From positions 2,596-8,270 of the forward strand of contig JAGOBT010000032.1 in NCBI GenBank assembly GCA_017999135.1: a DNA stretch of 5,675 nt, in the 5' to 3' direction. The DNA comes from Burkholderiaceae bacterium (GTDB lineage Bacteria; Pseudomonadota; Gammaproteobacteria; Burkholderiales; Burkholderiaceae_C). This document shows, piece by piece, positions 1-5,675 of this stretch. The first letter of the stretch is position 1, and every line of letters begins with the position of its first letter. The notes beneath the pieces were generated by a model. The model was not told where the DNA came from, made no database searches, and was given only the letters and a program-made list of their open reading frames with translations. The position numbers were made by a program, and so were the translations under genes.

Positions 1-588
1 GACCTTGTGGACGTCGAGCGATCGGCGGGTGGATTGCTGCGTGTCACCATTGACCGGCTCCAGGGTGAAACCTATGCCACCGGGCCAGGTGAATTCGTGC
101 TGGTGGAAGACTGCGAGATCGTCACCCGGCAGCTGCAATACGTGCTGGAGGTCGAGGCGGTGGACTACGCCCGGCTGGAAGTGTCGTCGCCGGGTCTCGA
201 TCGGCCGCTGAAGAAGCCGGCCGACTGGCGTCGGTTCGTGGGCGACGAGGTCGAGGTCACGCTGCGCGAAGCGTTCCAGAACCGCAAGAAGTGGCGCGGC
301 GTGCTGGCGGCCGGCGATGGCGACAACGCCTGGCGGCTGGTGCTGCCTGACGACAAGCCGCTGTCGCGCACGGCCGCCAAGAAGCTGGCCAAGGCGGCTG
401 CGGCGGCAGCCGAACCGGCCGCGGCGGCGCAGCAGACGCTGGATTTCAATTTGGATGAAGTGCGTGAGGCCCGCCTCGTTCCGGTGGTCGACTTCAAGGG
501 CCGCCGCGGCCTGCAGGGCGACCAGGCGGGCGGGGGCAGCGATCACGCAGGCCGTATGGCGGACAAGGTAGACGGAGGTCAGGACTGA
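1..588 (+). CDS. rimP: Ribosome maturation factor RimP, 5'-truncated by the window
   Basis: RimP binds the free 30S subunit in the cytoplasm and helps its late assembly. The reading frame is open from base 1 to the TGA at 586-588, giving 195 visible residues. The first visible residues ([18 protein letters not shown]) are the family's N-terminal alpha/beta domain. The start codon is therefore missing, probably by only about 15-20 codons; the GTG at 7 is internal. The [17 protein letters not shown] and SSPGLDRPL motifs are characteristic of RimP. The C-terminal SH3-like part (from about base 230) carries an alanine-rich insertion (alanine run at 394-429, broken by one Glu-Pro), then resumes with the conserved [15 protein letters not shown] strand and ends in a Gly/Asp-rich tail. 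With the missing start it would be well over 200 residues, against about 150 in E. coli. It is the upstream partner of nusA, as is usual in Proteobacteria. The family call is firm; the function of the insertion is unknown. Confidence 0.96.
   Translation, partial: DLVDVERSAGGLLRVTIDRLQGETYATGPGEFVLVEDCEIVTRQLQYVLEVEAVDYARLEVSSPGLDRPLKKPADWRRFVGDEVEVTLREAFQNRKKWRGVLAAGDGDNAWRLVLPDDKPLSRTAAKKLAKAAAAAAEPAAAAQQTLDFNLDEVREARLVPVVDFKGRRGLQGDQAGGGSDHAGRMADKVDGGQD
574..579 (+). promoter_or_regulatory. Shine-Dalgarno site of nusA, inside the rimP 3' end
   Basis: GGAGGT lies eight bases before the nusA ATG at 588 and within the last codons of rimP. It is the strongest ribosome binding site in the window. 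It supports the ATG at 588 as the nusA start, and together with the TGATG overlap suggests translational coupling to rimP. Confidence 0.85.
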
Positions 589-2066
589 TGAACCGCGAAA
601 TGTTGATGCTGGTGGACGCGATCTCGCGCGAGAAGAGCGTGGACCGGGATGTGGTGTTCGGCGCGGTCGAGGCAGCGCTGGCGCAGGCCACCAAGAAGCT
701 CAATGGCGGCGAAGTCGACATCCGCGTGGCGGTCGACCGCGACACCGGTGTGTATGAAACCTTCCGCCGCTGGCTGGTGGTGCCTGACGAAGCCGGCCTG
801 CAGAACCCGGATGCAGAGGAAATGCTGTCGGATGCGCTGGACCGCATCGCCGAGATCGAGGTGGGTGACTACATCGAGGAGCCGGTGGCCTCGGTGCCGA
901 TCGGGCGCATCGGCGCCATGGCCGCCAAGCAGGTGATCCTGCAGAAGATCCGCGACGCCGAGCGCGAGACCCTGCTCAATGACTTCCTGTCGCGCGGCGA
1001 CAAGATCTTCGTCGGCACCGTCAAGCGGCTGGACAAGGGCGACATCATCGTCGAGAGCGGTCGGGTGGAAGGCCGCCTGAAGCGCAGCGAGATGATCCCG
1101 AAGGAAAACCTGCGCACCGGCGACCGGGTGCGTGCCTTTATCGCCGGCATCGACACCGCCGCCCGTGGCCCGCAGATCATGCTGTCGCGCTCGGCGCCGG
1201 GCTTCATGATGGAGCTGTTCGCGCAGGAAGTGCCCGAGATGGAGCAAGGCCTGCTCGAGATCAAGAGCTGCGCCCGCGACAGCGGCAGCCGCGCCAAGAT
1301 TGCCGTGGTCTCGCACGACAAGCGGGTCGACCCGATCGGCACCTGCGTGGGCGTGCGGGGTTCGCGGGTCAATGCCGTCACCAATGAACTGGCCGGCGAG
1401 CGGGTGGACATCGTGCTGTGGTCGGAAGACCCGGCGCAGTTCGTCATCGGTGCGCTGGCGCCGGCCAATGTGCAGTCCATCGTCGTCGATGAAGAGAAGC
1501 ACGCCATGGACGTGGTGGTCGACGAGGAAAACCTCGCCATCGCCATCGGCCGCGGCGGCCAGAACGTGCGGTTGGCCAGTGAGCTGACCGGCTGGCGCAT
1601 CAACATCATGACGGCCGAGGAATCGCAGGCCAAGCAGGCGGTCGAGAGTGATTCGATCCGCAAGCTGTTCGTCGACAAGCTGGACGTCGATGAAGAAGTC
1701 GCCGACATCCTGATCGCCGAAGGCTTCTCCAGCCTGGAAGAGGTGGCCTATGTGCCGCTGCAGGAAATGTTGGAGATGGACGCCTTCGACGAGGACACCG
1801 TGCATGAGCTGCGCACCCGGGCCAAGGACGCGCTGCTGACGATGGAAATTGCCCGGGAAGAGAATGTTGAGTCGGTGTCGCAAGACCTGCGTGACCTGGA
1901 GGGCCTGACGCCCGACCTGATCGCCAAGCTGGCCGACGGCGGCGTCAACAGCCGCGACGACCTGGCCGACCTGGCCGTCGATGAACTGGTCGAGATGACC
2001 GGCATCGACGACGAAGCGGCCAAGGCTCTGATCATGAAGGCGCGGGAGCACTGGTTCACGGTCTGA
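588..2066 (+). CDS. nusA: Transcription termination/antitermination protein NusA
   Basis: NusA binds RNA polymerase and nascent RNA. It promotes pausing and hairpin-dependent termination, and takes part in rRNA antitermination with NusB/NusE/NusG. The 492 residues are close to the 495 of E. coli and the domain set is complete. The RNA-polymerase-binding N-terminal domain spans about residues 1-130 (start [18 protein letters not shown]). The S1 domain is about 137-188 ([20 protein letters not shown]). KH1 is about 230-285, with [14 protein letters not shown] at 248-261. KH2 is about 300-345, with the GRGGQN loop at 321-326. Two acidic C-terminal repeats follow, about 366-417 and 436-490; in E. 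coli this region contacts the alpha CTD of polymerase and lambda N. The ATG overlaps the rimP stop by one base (TGATG) behind a strong GGAGGT, so coupled translation is likely. No frameshift or missing motif is seen. Confidence 0.98.
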   Translation: MNREMLMLVDAISREKSVDRDVVFGAVEAALAQATKKLNGGEVDIRVAVDRDTGVYETFRRWLVVPDEAGLQNPDAEEMLSDALDRIAEIEVGDYIEEPVASVPIGRIGAMAAKQVILQKIRDAERETLLNDFLSRGDKIFVGTVKRLDKGDIIVESGRVEGRLKRSEMIPKENLRTGDRVRAFIAGIDTAARGPQIMLSRSAPGFMMELFAQEVPEMEQGLLEIKSCARDSGSRAKIAVVSHDKRVDPIGTCVGVRGSRVNAVTNELAGERVDIVLWSEDPAQFVIGALAPANVQSIVVDEEKHAMDVVVDEENLAIAIGRGGQNVRLASELTGWRINIMTAEESQAKQAVESDSIRKLFVDKLDVDEEVADILIAEGFSSLEEVAYVPLQEMLEMDAFDEDTVHELRTRAKDALLTMEIAREENVESVSQDLRDLEGLTPDLIAKLADGGVNSRDDLADLAVDELVEMTGIDDEAAKALIMKAREHWFTV

Positions 2067-2157
2067 GGGCCGCCAGCCGGTTCCCCGGGATCCCCATCCG
2101 CCCACGCCACCGCACCACCGCCCGCTTGATCCGCAAGATTCGCAAGGAAATTCACCC
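2067..2157 (+). promoter_or_regulatory. C-rich, G-poor nusA-infB spacer (leader of infB)
   Basis: This 91-base gap has no ORF of note, no convincing hairpin terminator and no clear -35/-10 pair. Bases 2091-2130 hold 23 C against 6 G, a strongly unbalanced and probably unstructured stretch. Such C>G bubbles are typical of Rho utilisation (rut) sites, and unstructured leaders also favour ribosome loading. The regulatory reading is inference; the composition is directly visible. Confidence 0.4.
2144..2149 (+). promoter_or_regulatory. Shine-Dalgarno site of infB
   Basis: AAGGAA ends eight bases before the ATG at 2158. The spacing is normal and it decides the infB start, which also matches the conserved IF2 N-terminus. 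Confidence 0.75.
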
Positions 2158-5070
2158 ATGGCCGTGACGACCGTCGCCCAGTTCGCAGCCGAGCTCAACC
2201 GTCCTGCCGGGACGCTGCTCGAGCAGCTGCAGTCTGCCGGTGTCGCGAAGAAGTCGCCCGACGACGCACTGACCGAGTCCGACAAGGAGCGCCTGCTCGA
2301 CCACCTGCGCCGCGCGCATGGCACCGACAGCACCGAGCGCAAGAAGATCTCGATCGTGCGCAAGAGCACCAGCGAGATCAAGCAGGCCGATGCCTCGGGC
2401 AAAGCGCGCACCATCCAGGTGGAGGTGCGCAAGAAGCGGGTGTTTGTCAAGCGGGACGACCTGCCGGCCGGTGCCGACGAGTCGGCGCCCCCGCAGGTGG
2501 ACGACGCCGAACTGCAGCGCCGCGAAGACGAAGCCAACGCCCAGGCTGAACTGTTGCGCCAGCAGGAAGAGGCACTGGCCGAACAGGCGCGCCTGCGCGC
2601 CGAGCGCGAACGGCAGGAACGCGAGGCGGCCGAAGCCGCCGCCAAGGCGGCTGCCGAGGCACGTGCAGCTGCCGAGGCGCAAGCCGCCCGTGAAGCCGCC
2701 GAGGCCGCCGCCAAGGCTGCGGCCTCGGCCGCCATCGAGAAGGCGTCCAACCCGCCGCCGGCTGCGGCCTCTGCCAAGGCTGCGCCTGCACCCGCTGCGC
2801 CCGCACCCGCTGCGGCCGCACCGGCGCCGGCCGCGCCCGCCGAGCCGCCCAAGCCGGCCATCCGCATCGTCAAGGCTGTCGAGGCCGAAGCCGCCGAACG
2901 GGCGGCGCTTGACGCCGTGGCCCGCCGCCGCAAGGCGGCCGAGGCCGAGGCCGCGGCCATCCGCGAGATGATGAACAAGCCGCGCGGCGTTCAGACAGCC
3001 AAGAAGCCCGAGGAGCCGAAGCCGGCGCCGGGCAAGGAAGCCATTTCCGGCACCATCCACAAGCCCAAGGCAGCGCCTGGGGCTCCGGGTGCGGCCACCA
3101 CCACGGCGGCCAAGCCGGGTGACAAGAAATCGGTCAAGAGCGAGAAGCTGTCGTCCAGCTGGGCCGACGACGCGGCCAAGAAGCGCGCCGCTGCCGGCAA
3201 GGGCCGCAGCGACAGCGGTGCCGCCAACCGCCCGGGCTGGCGTGCACCGCGCGGCGGCCGCCGCGGCGAGCGGGATTCCGGCCCCAGCACCTTCCAGGCG
3301 CCCACCGAGATGGTGATCCAGGAAGTGCATGTGCCCGAAACCATCAGCGTGGCCGACCTGGCGCACAAGATGTCGGTGAAGGCGGCCGAGGTGATCAAGC
3401 AGCTGATGAAGCTGGGCCAGATGGTCACGATCAACCAGCAGCTGGACCAGGAGACCGCGATGATCGTGGTCGAGGAAATGGGCCACAAGGCCTTCGCTGC
3501 CAAGCTGGACGACCCGGACGCCTTCCTTGAGGAAGAGCACAACGCCACCGAGGGCGAGGACCTGCCGCGTGCGCCGGTGGTCACCATCATGGGCCACGTC
3601 GACCACGGCAAGACCTCGCTGCTGGACTACATCCGCACCACCCGCGTGGCCGCGGGCGAGGCCGGCGGCATCACCCAGCACATCGGTGCGTACCACGTGG
3701 AAACCCCGCGCGGCATGATCACCTTCCTCGACACCCCGGGCCACGCCGCCTTCACGGCGATGCGTGCCCGTGGCGCCACCGCCACCGACCTGGTCATCCT
3801 GGTGGTGGCGGCCGACGACGGCGTGATGCCGCAGACCAAGGAAGCCATCTCCCACGCCAAGGCCGCCAACGTGCCGATGGTGGTGGCGATGAACAAGATC
3901 GACAAGCCGGGCGCCAACCTGGAACGCCTGAAGGGCGAGCTGGTGGCCGAATCGGTGGTGCCGGAAGACTTCGGCGGCGACACGCCGTTCGTGCCGGTGT
4001 CGGCCAAGACCGGCGAGGGCATCGACAACCTGCTGGAGCAGGTGCTGCTGCAGGCCGAGATCCTGGAACTGAAGGCGCCCAAGGAAGCGCTGGCCAAGGG
4101 CCTGGTGATCGAAGCCAAGCTCGACAAGGGCCGCGGCCCGGTGGCCACGGTGCTGGTGCAGAGCGGCACGCTCAAGCGTGGCGACGTGGTGCTGGCTGGC
4201 AGCAGCTTCGGCCGGGTGCGCGCCATGCTGGACGAAGACGGCAAGGCCTGCCAGGAGGCCGGCCCGTCGATCCCGGTGGAGATCCAGGGCCTGACCGAGG
4301 TGCCGCAGGCCGGCGACGAGTTCATGGTGCTGACCGACGAGCGCCGTGCCCGTGAAATCGCCACTTTCCGCCAGGGCAAGTACCGTGAAGTGACGCTGAA
4401 CCGCCGCCAGGCCGCCAAGCTCGAGAACATCTTCGAGAACGTGGGCGAAGGCGCGGCGCAGACGCTGGCGCTGATCATCAAGGCCGACGTGCAGGGCTCG
4501 CAGGAAGCGCTGGCGCAGTCGCTGCTCAAGCTCAGCACGCCCGAGGTCAAGGTGCAGATCGTGCATGCGGCCGTGGGTGGCATCAGCGAAAGCGACATCA
4601 ACCTGGCCATCGCCAGCAAGGCGGTGATCATCGGCTTCAACGTGCGGGCCGATTCCAATGCCCGCAAGCTGGCCGAAGGCAACGGCATCGATCTGCGCTA
4701 CTACAACATCATCTACGACGCGGTCGACGATGTGAAGGCGGCCATGACCGGCATGCTGGCACCCGAGCAGCGTGAAGAGGTCATCGGCTCGGCCGAGATC
4801 CGCACGGTGTTCGTGGCCAGCAAGATCGGCACGGTGGCTGGTTGCATGGTCACATCGGGTGTGGTGCGGCGCAACGCCAAGTTCCGCCTGCTGCGCCAGA
4901 ACGTGGTGATCTACACCGGCGACCTCGATTCGCTCAAGCGCATGAAGGACGATGTGCGCGAGGTGAACGAAGGCTTCGAGTGCGGCATCAAGCTGAAGAA
5001 CTACAACGACATCGCCGAGGGCGACCAGCTGGAGTTCTTCGAGGTCAAGGAAGTCGCACGAACGCTGTAA
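2158..5070 (+). CDS. infB: Translation initiation factor IF2 with extended N-terminal linker
   Basis: IF2 is the GTPase that brings fMet-tRNA to the 30S subunit and drives 50S joining. The start fits the family N-terminus and has an AAGGAA site. The 970 residues exceed the 890 of E. coli; the excess lies before the GTPase. An IF2_N domain is at about 1-55, and a basic associated segment (KKISIVRKS to KRVFVKRD) at about 62-100. A charged Ala/Glu/Arg helix follows at about 117-197, then an Ala/Pro stretch at 199-233 and a Lys/Pro/Gly-rich linker to about 380. A second IF2_N-like domain is at about 384-446. The G domain carries G1 GHVDHGKT (479-486), GITQHIG (504-510), G3 DTPGH (525-529), G4 NKID (579-582) and G5 SAK (615-617). 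Domain II is about 648-728 and domain III about 746-870. The C-terminal fMet-tRNA-binding domain is about 876-970, with Cys896 and Cys942 at the positions of the two conserved cysteines known from Geobacillus IF2. All catalytic motifs are intact. Confidence 0.98.
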   Translation: MAVTTVAQFAAELNRPAGTLLEQLQSAGVAKKSPDDALTESDKERLLDHLRRAHGTDSTERKKISIVRKSTSEIKQADASGKARTIQVEVRKKRVFVKRDDLPAGADESAPPQVDDAELQRREDEANAQAELLRQQEEALAEQARLRAERERQEREAAEAAAKAAAEARAAAEAQAAREAAEAAAKAAASAAIEKASNPPPAAASAKAAPAPAAPAPAAAAPAPAAPAEPPKPAIRIVKAVEAEAAERAALDAVARRRKAAEAEAAAIREMMNKPRGVQTAKKPEEPKPAPGKEAISGTIHKPKAAPGAPGAATTTAAKPGDKKSVKSEKLSSSWADDAAKKRAAAGKGRSDSGAANRPGWRAPRGGRRGERDSGPSTFQAPTEMVIQEVHVPETISVADLAHKMSVKAAEVIKQLMKLGQMVTINQQLDQETAMIVVEEMGHKAFAAKLDDPDAFLEEEHNATEGEDLPRAPVVTIMGHVDHGKTSLLDYIRTTRVAAGEAGGITQHIGAYHVETPRGMITFLDTPGHAAFTAMRARGATATDLVILVVAADDGVMPQTKEAISHAKAANVPMVVAMNKIDKPGANLERLKGELVAESVVPEDFGGDTPFVPVSAKTGEGIDNLLEQVLLQAEILELKAPKEALAKGLVIEAKLDKGRGPVATVLVQSGTLKRGDVVLAGSSFGRVRAMLDEDGKACQEAGPSIPVEIQGLTEVPQAGDEFMVLTDERRAREIATFRQGKYREVTLNRRQAAKLENIFENVGEGAAQTLALIIKADVQGSQEALAQSLLKLSTPEVKVQIVHAAVGGISESDINLAIASKAVIIGFNVRADSNARKLAEGNGIDLRYYNIIYDAVDDVKAAMTGMLAPEQREEVIGSAEIRTVFVASKIGTVAGCMVTSGVVRRNAKFRLLRQNVVIYTGDLDSLKRMKDDVREVNEGFECGIKLKNYNDIAEGDQLEFFEVKEVARTL
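2620..2724 (+). repeat. Internal duplication in the IF2 helical linker
   Basis: The peptide [12 protein letters not shown] occurs twice, at residues 155-166 (bases 2620-2655) and 178-189 (bases 2689-2724), a spacing of 23 codons. The two 36-base copies differ at six positions, all synonymous. This looks like an old in-frame duplication kept as a charged alanine-rich helix, although low-complexity convergence is possible. Confidence 0.6.
2779..2823 (+). repeat. Three imperfect 15-base tandem units (Ala/Pro) in infB
   Basis: Units at 2779-2793, 2794-2808 and 2809-2823 are variants of GCTGCGCCCGCACCC. Units 1 and 2 differ by one base, and units 2 and 3 by two. They encode [10 protein letters not shown] and AAAAP. 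The period is a multiple of three, so changes in copy number would keep the reading frame and only alter the length of the IF2 linker. Confidence 0.75.
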
Positions 5071-5080
5071 GGCGGATTTG
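5071..5080 (+). promoter_or_regulatory. Possible competing arm for the infB-rbfA hairpin
   Basis: GGCGGATTTG directly after the infB stop resembles the 3' arm of the downstream hairpin (GGCGGGGTTTG, 5114-5124). It could pair with the 5' arm: GGCGG 5071-5075 with CCGCC 5097-5101, and TTTG 5077-5080 with CAAA 5091-5094. The loop would be ten bases, with A5076 facing CC 5095-5096. This is a weaker, mutually exclusive fold. The pairing is visible in the sequence; any antiterminator role is inference. Confidence 0.3.
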
Positions 5081-5090
5081 CTCCTGACTG

Positions 5091-5124
5091 CAAACCCCGC
5101 CCACTGCAAAGTCGGCGGGGTTTG
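5091..5124 (+). terminator. Strong hairpin between infB and rbfA, terminator- or attenuator-like
   Basis: CAAACCCCGCC (5091-5101) and GGCGGGGTTTG (5114-5124) are a perfect 11-base inverted repeat. Inside it, after a C-C mismatch, ACT 5103-5105 pairs with AGT 5110-5112 around a GCAA loop, a GNRA tetraloop. The A-run/GC-stem/T-run form is that of many intrinsic terminators of GC-rich proteobacteria, but only three T follow the GC stem before a G, and the next bases (TGCTGA) are not T-rich. Termination should therefore be weak or partial, allowing read-through to rbfA and truB. It could also protect the infB 3' end or mark an RNA processing point. Confidence 0.6.
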
Positions 5125-5152
5125 TGCTGATGGACACCCCAACGAGAACACC

Positions 5153-5518
5153 ATGCGCCACAAACGTGCCATTCCCAACCGCAGCCTGCGGGTGAGCGAC
5201 CAGATCCAGCGGGACCTGGCCGAGCTGATCCGCGACCTGAAGGACCCGCGCGTCGGCATGGTCACCATCAACAGCGTGGTGGTCACGCCCGACTATGCGC
5301 ACGCCAAGGTGTACTTCTCGGTGCTGGTGGGCGACGCGGCAGAGTGCGAAGCCGGGCTGAACGAGGCTGCCGGCTTCCTGCGCAACGGGCTGTTCAAGCG
5401 GCTGCAGATCCACACCGTGCCGACGCTGCACTTCACGTTCGACCGCACGACGGAGCATGCGGCCGAGCTGAGCGCGCTGATCCGCGAAGCCAACAGCACC
5501 CGCGCCAAGGAAGACTGA
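5153..5518 (+). CDS. rbfA: 30S ribosome-binding factor RbfA
   Basis: RbfA is a small KH-fold protein that binds the 30S subunit near helix 1 of 16S rRNA during late maturation and is important in the cold. The 121 residues (E. coli has 133) show the family pattern: [22 protein letters not shown] at the start, [28 protein letters not shown] (residues 31-58, quoted only as [16 protein letters not shown] core), and [11 protein letters not shown] with the Ala-x-Gly kink at 72-74 typical of its KH domain. It then has the [15 protein letters not shown] strand region and a short charged tail. I chose ATG 5153 because it matches family N-termini. The frame is open back to a TTG at 5078, but that would translate through the hairpin and adds residues without family likeness. 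The ribosome binding site is poor: only GAG at 5144-5146, six bases upstream. It follows a terminator-like hairpin, so expression may be lower than that of infB. Confidence 0.96.
   Translation: MRHKRAIPNRSLRVSDQIQRDLAELIRDLKDPRVGMVTINSVVVTPDYAHAKVYFSVLVGDAAECEAGLNEAAGFLRNGLFKRLQIHTVPTLHFTFDRTTEHAAELSALIREANSTRAKED
5507..5511 (+). promoter_or_regulatory. Probable Shine-Dalgarno site of truB, inside rbfA
   Basis: AAGGA within the last codons of rbfA lies twelve bases before the GTG at 5524. The spacing is a little long, but the position just before the rbfA stop suits translational coupling. Confidence 0.5.
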
Positions 5519-5523
5519 CGCCC

Positions 5524-5675
5524 GTGGCCCAAGGCGCACGCCCTCGCATCACACGCCGTGCCCTGCACGGCGTGTTGCTGCTCGACAAGCCGCTGGGCTG
5601 GTCGAGCAACGACGCGCTGCAGAAGGCCAAGTGGCTGCTGCGCGCCGAGAAGGCCGGCCACACCGGCACGCTGGA
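5524..5675 (+). CDS. truB: tRNA pseudouridine-55 synthase TruB, 3'-truncated by the window
   Basis: TruB converts uridine 55 of the tRNA T-loop to pseudouridine and also acts as a tRNA folding chaperone. Fifty complete codons are visible. After a basic leader ([16 protein letters not shown]), [19 protein letters not shown] is the conserved family start and KAGHTGTLD the catalytic motif. The window ends with GA, the first two bases of codon 51, which by family comparison is the catalytic aspartate (Asp48 in E. coli). The GTG start lies five bases after the rbfA stop. No ATG in this frame is available before the conserved motif, so GTG is the best start and the gene is probably translated by reinitiation or coupling with rbfA. 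Confidence 0.94.
   Translation, partial: MAQGARPRITRRALHGVLLLDKPLGWSSNDALQKAKWLLRAEKAGHTGTL

Noticed and set aside
2084..2094. Palindromes CCCGGG and GGGATCCC in the nusA-infB gap
   Set aside because: They have no loop and no T-tract, so they cannot form a terminator hairpin. They are short enough to occur by chance in GC-rich DNA.
579..2978. A 799-codon open frame on the minus strand opposite nusA and the infB 5' end
   Set aside because: It has the same cause: it mirrors the conserved coding frames, opens with Ser/Ala/Arg-rich low-complexity sequence and crosses two real genes.
5078..5152. Upstream TTG extension of rbfA by 25 codons
   Set aside because: It would be translated through the hairpin, adds residues unlike RbfA N-termini, and the ATG at 5153 matches the family start.
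5130..5195. Short ORF from ATG 5130 overlapping the rbfA start
   Set aside because: It is about 21 codons, out of frame with rbfA, has no visible ribosome binding site and ends by chance.
2152..5286. A 1044-codon open frame on the minus strand opposite infB
   Set aside because: It is the antisense shadow of infB in GC-rich DNA, where stop codons are rare. It has a His/Gly/Arg-rich composition without any recognisable domain and no ribosome binding site that I could see.
1..5675. Search for a novel system, mobile element, CRISPR or tRNA
   Set aside because: Coding sequence of five conserved operon genes fills all but about 180 bases, the gene order is standard, and no foreign-looking segment or repeat array was seen.

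Overview
The window is a piece of the conserved bacterial transcription/translation operon rimP-nusA-infB-rbfA-truB, all on the + strand. The DNA is GC-rich (by eye about two-thirds G+C). The protein sequences look like those of Burkholderiales (Betaproteobacteria): an IF2 opening [18 protein letters not shown], a long Ala/Glu/Pro-rich IF2 linker, a RimP with an alanine-rich insertion, and a TruB opening with [21 protein letters not shown] cannot fix the genus from sequence alone.

Layout: 1-588 is the 3' part of rimP (30S maturation), whose start lies before the window. Its stop overlaps the nusA start by one base (TGATG). nusA (588-2066) encodes a full-length transcription elongation/termination factor. 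A 91-base, C-rich, G-poor spacer (2067-2157) leads to infB (2158-5070), which encodes a 970-residue translation initiation factor IF2 with an extended N-terminal region. The 82-base spacer 5071-5152 holds a strong perfect inverted repeat that looks like a weak terminator or attenuator. rbfA (5153-5518) follows, and after five bases the start of truB (GTG at 5524), which runs off the window just at its catalytic aspartate codon. No promoter, tRNA, mobile element or CRISPR is visible.

The genes fit together as one unit. NusA controls RNA polymerase pausing and rRNA antitermination. RimP and RbfA mature the 30S subunit. IF2 loads initiator tRNA and joins the subunits. TruB makes the T-loop pseudouridine in tRNA. 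Everything coding is expected housekeeping content, and I do not see a previously undescribed system. The points worth a second look are regulatory or structural: the infB-rbfA hairpin with a possible competing fold, the rut-like C-rich leader of infB, and the repeat-built low-complexity linker of IF2.
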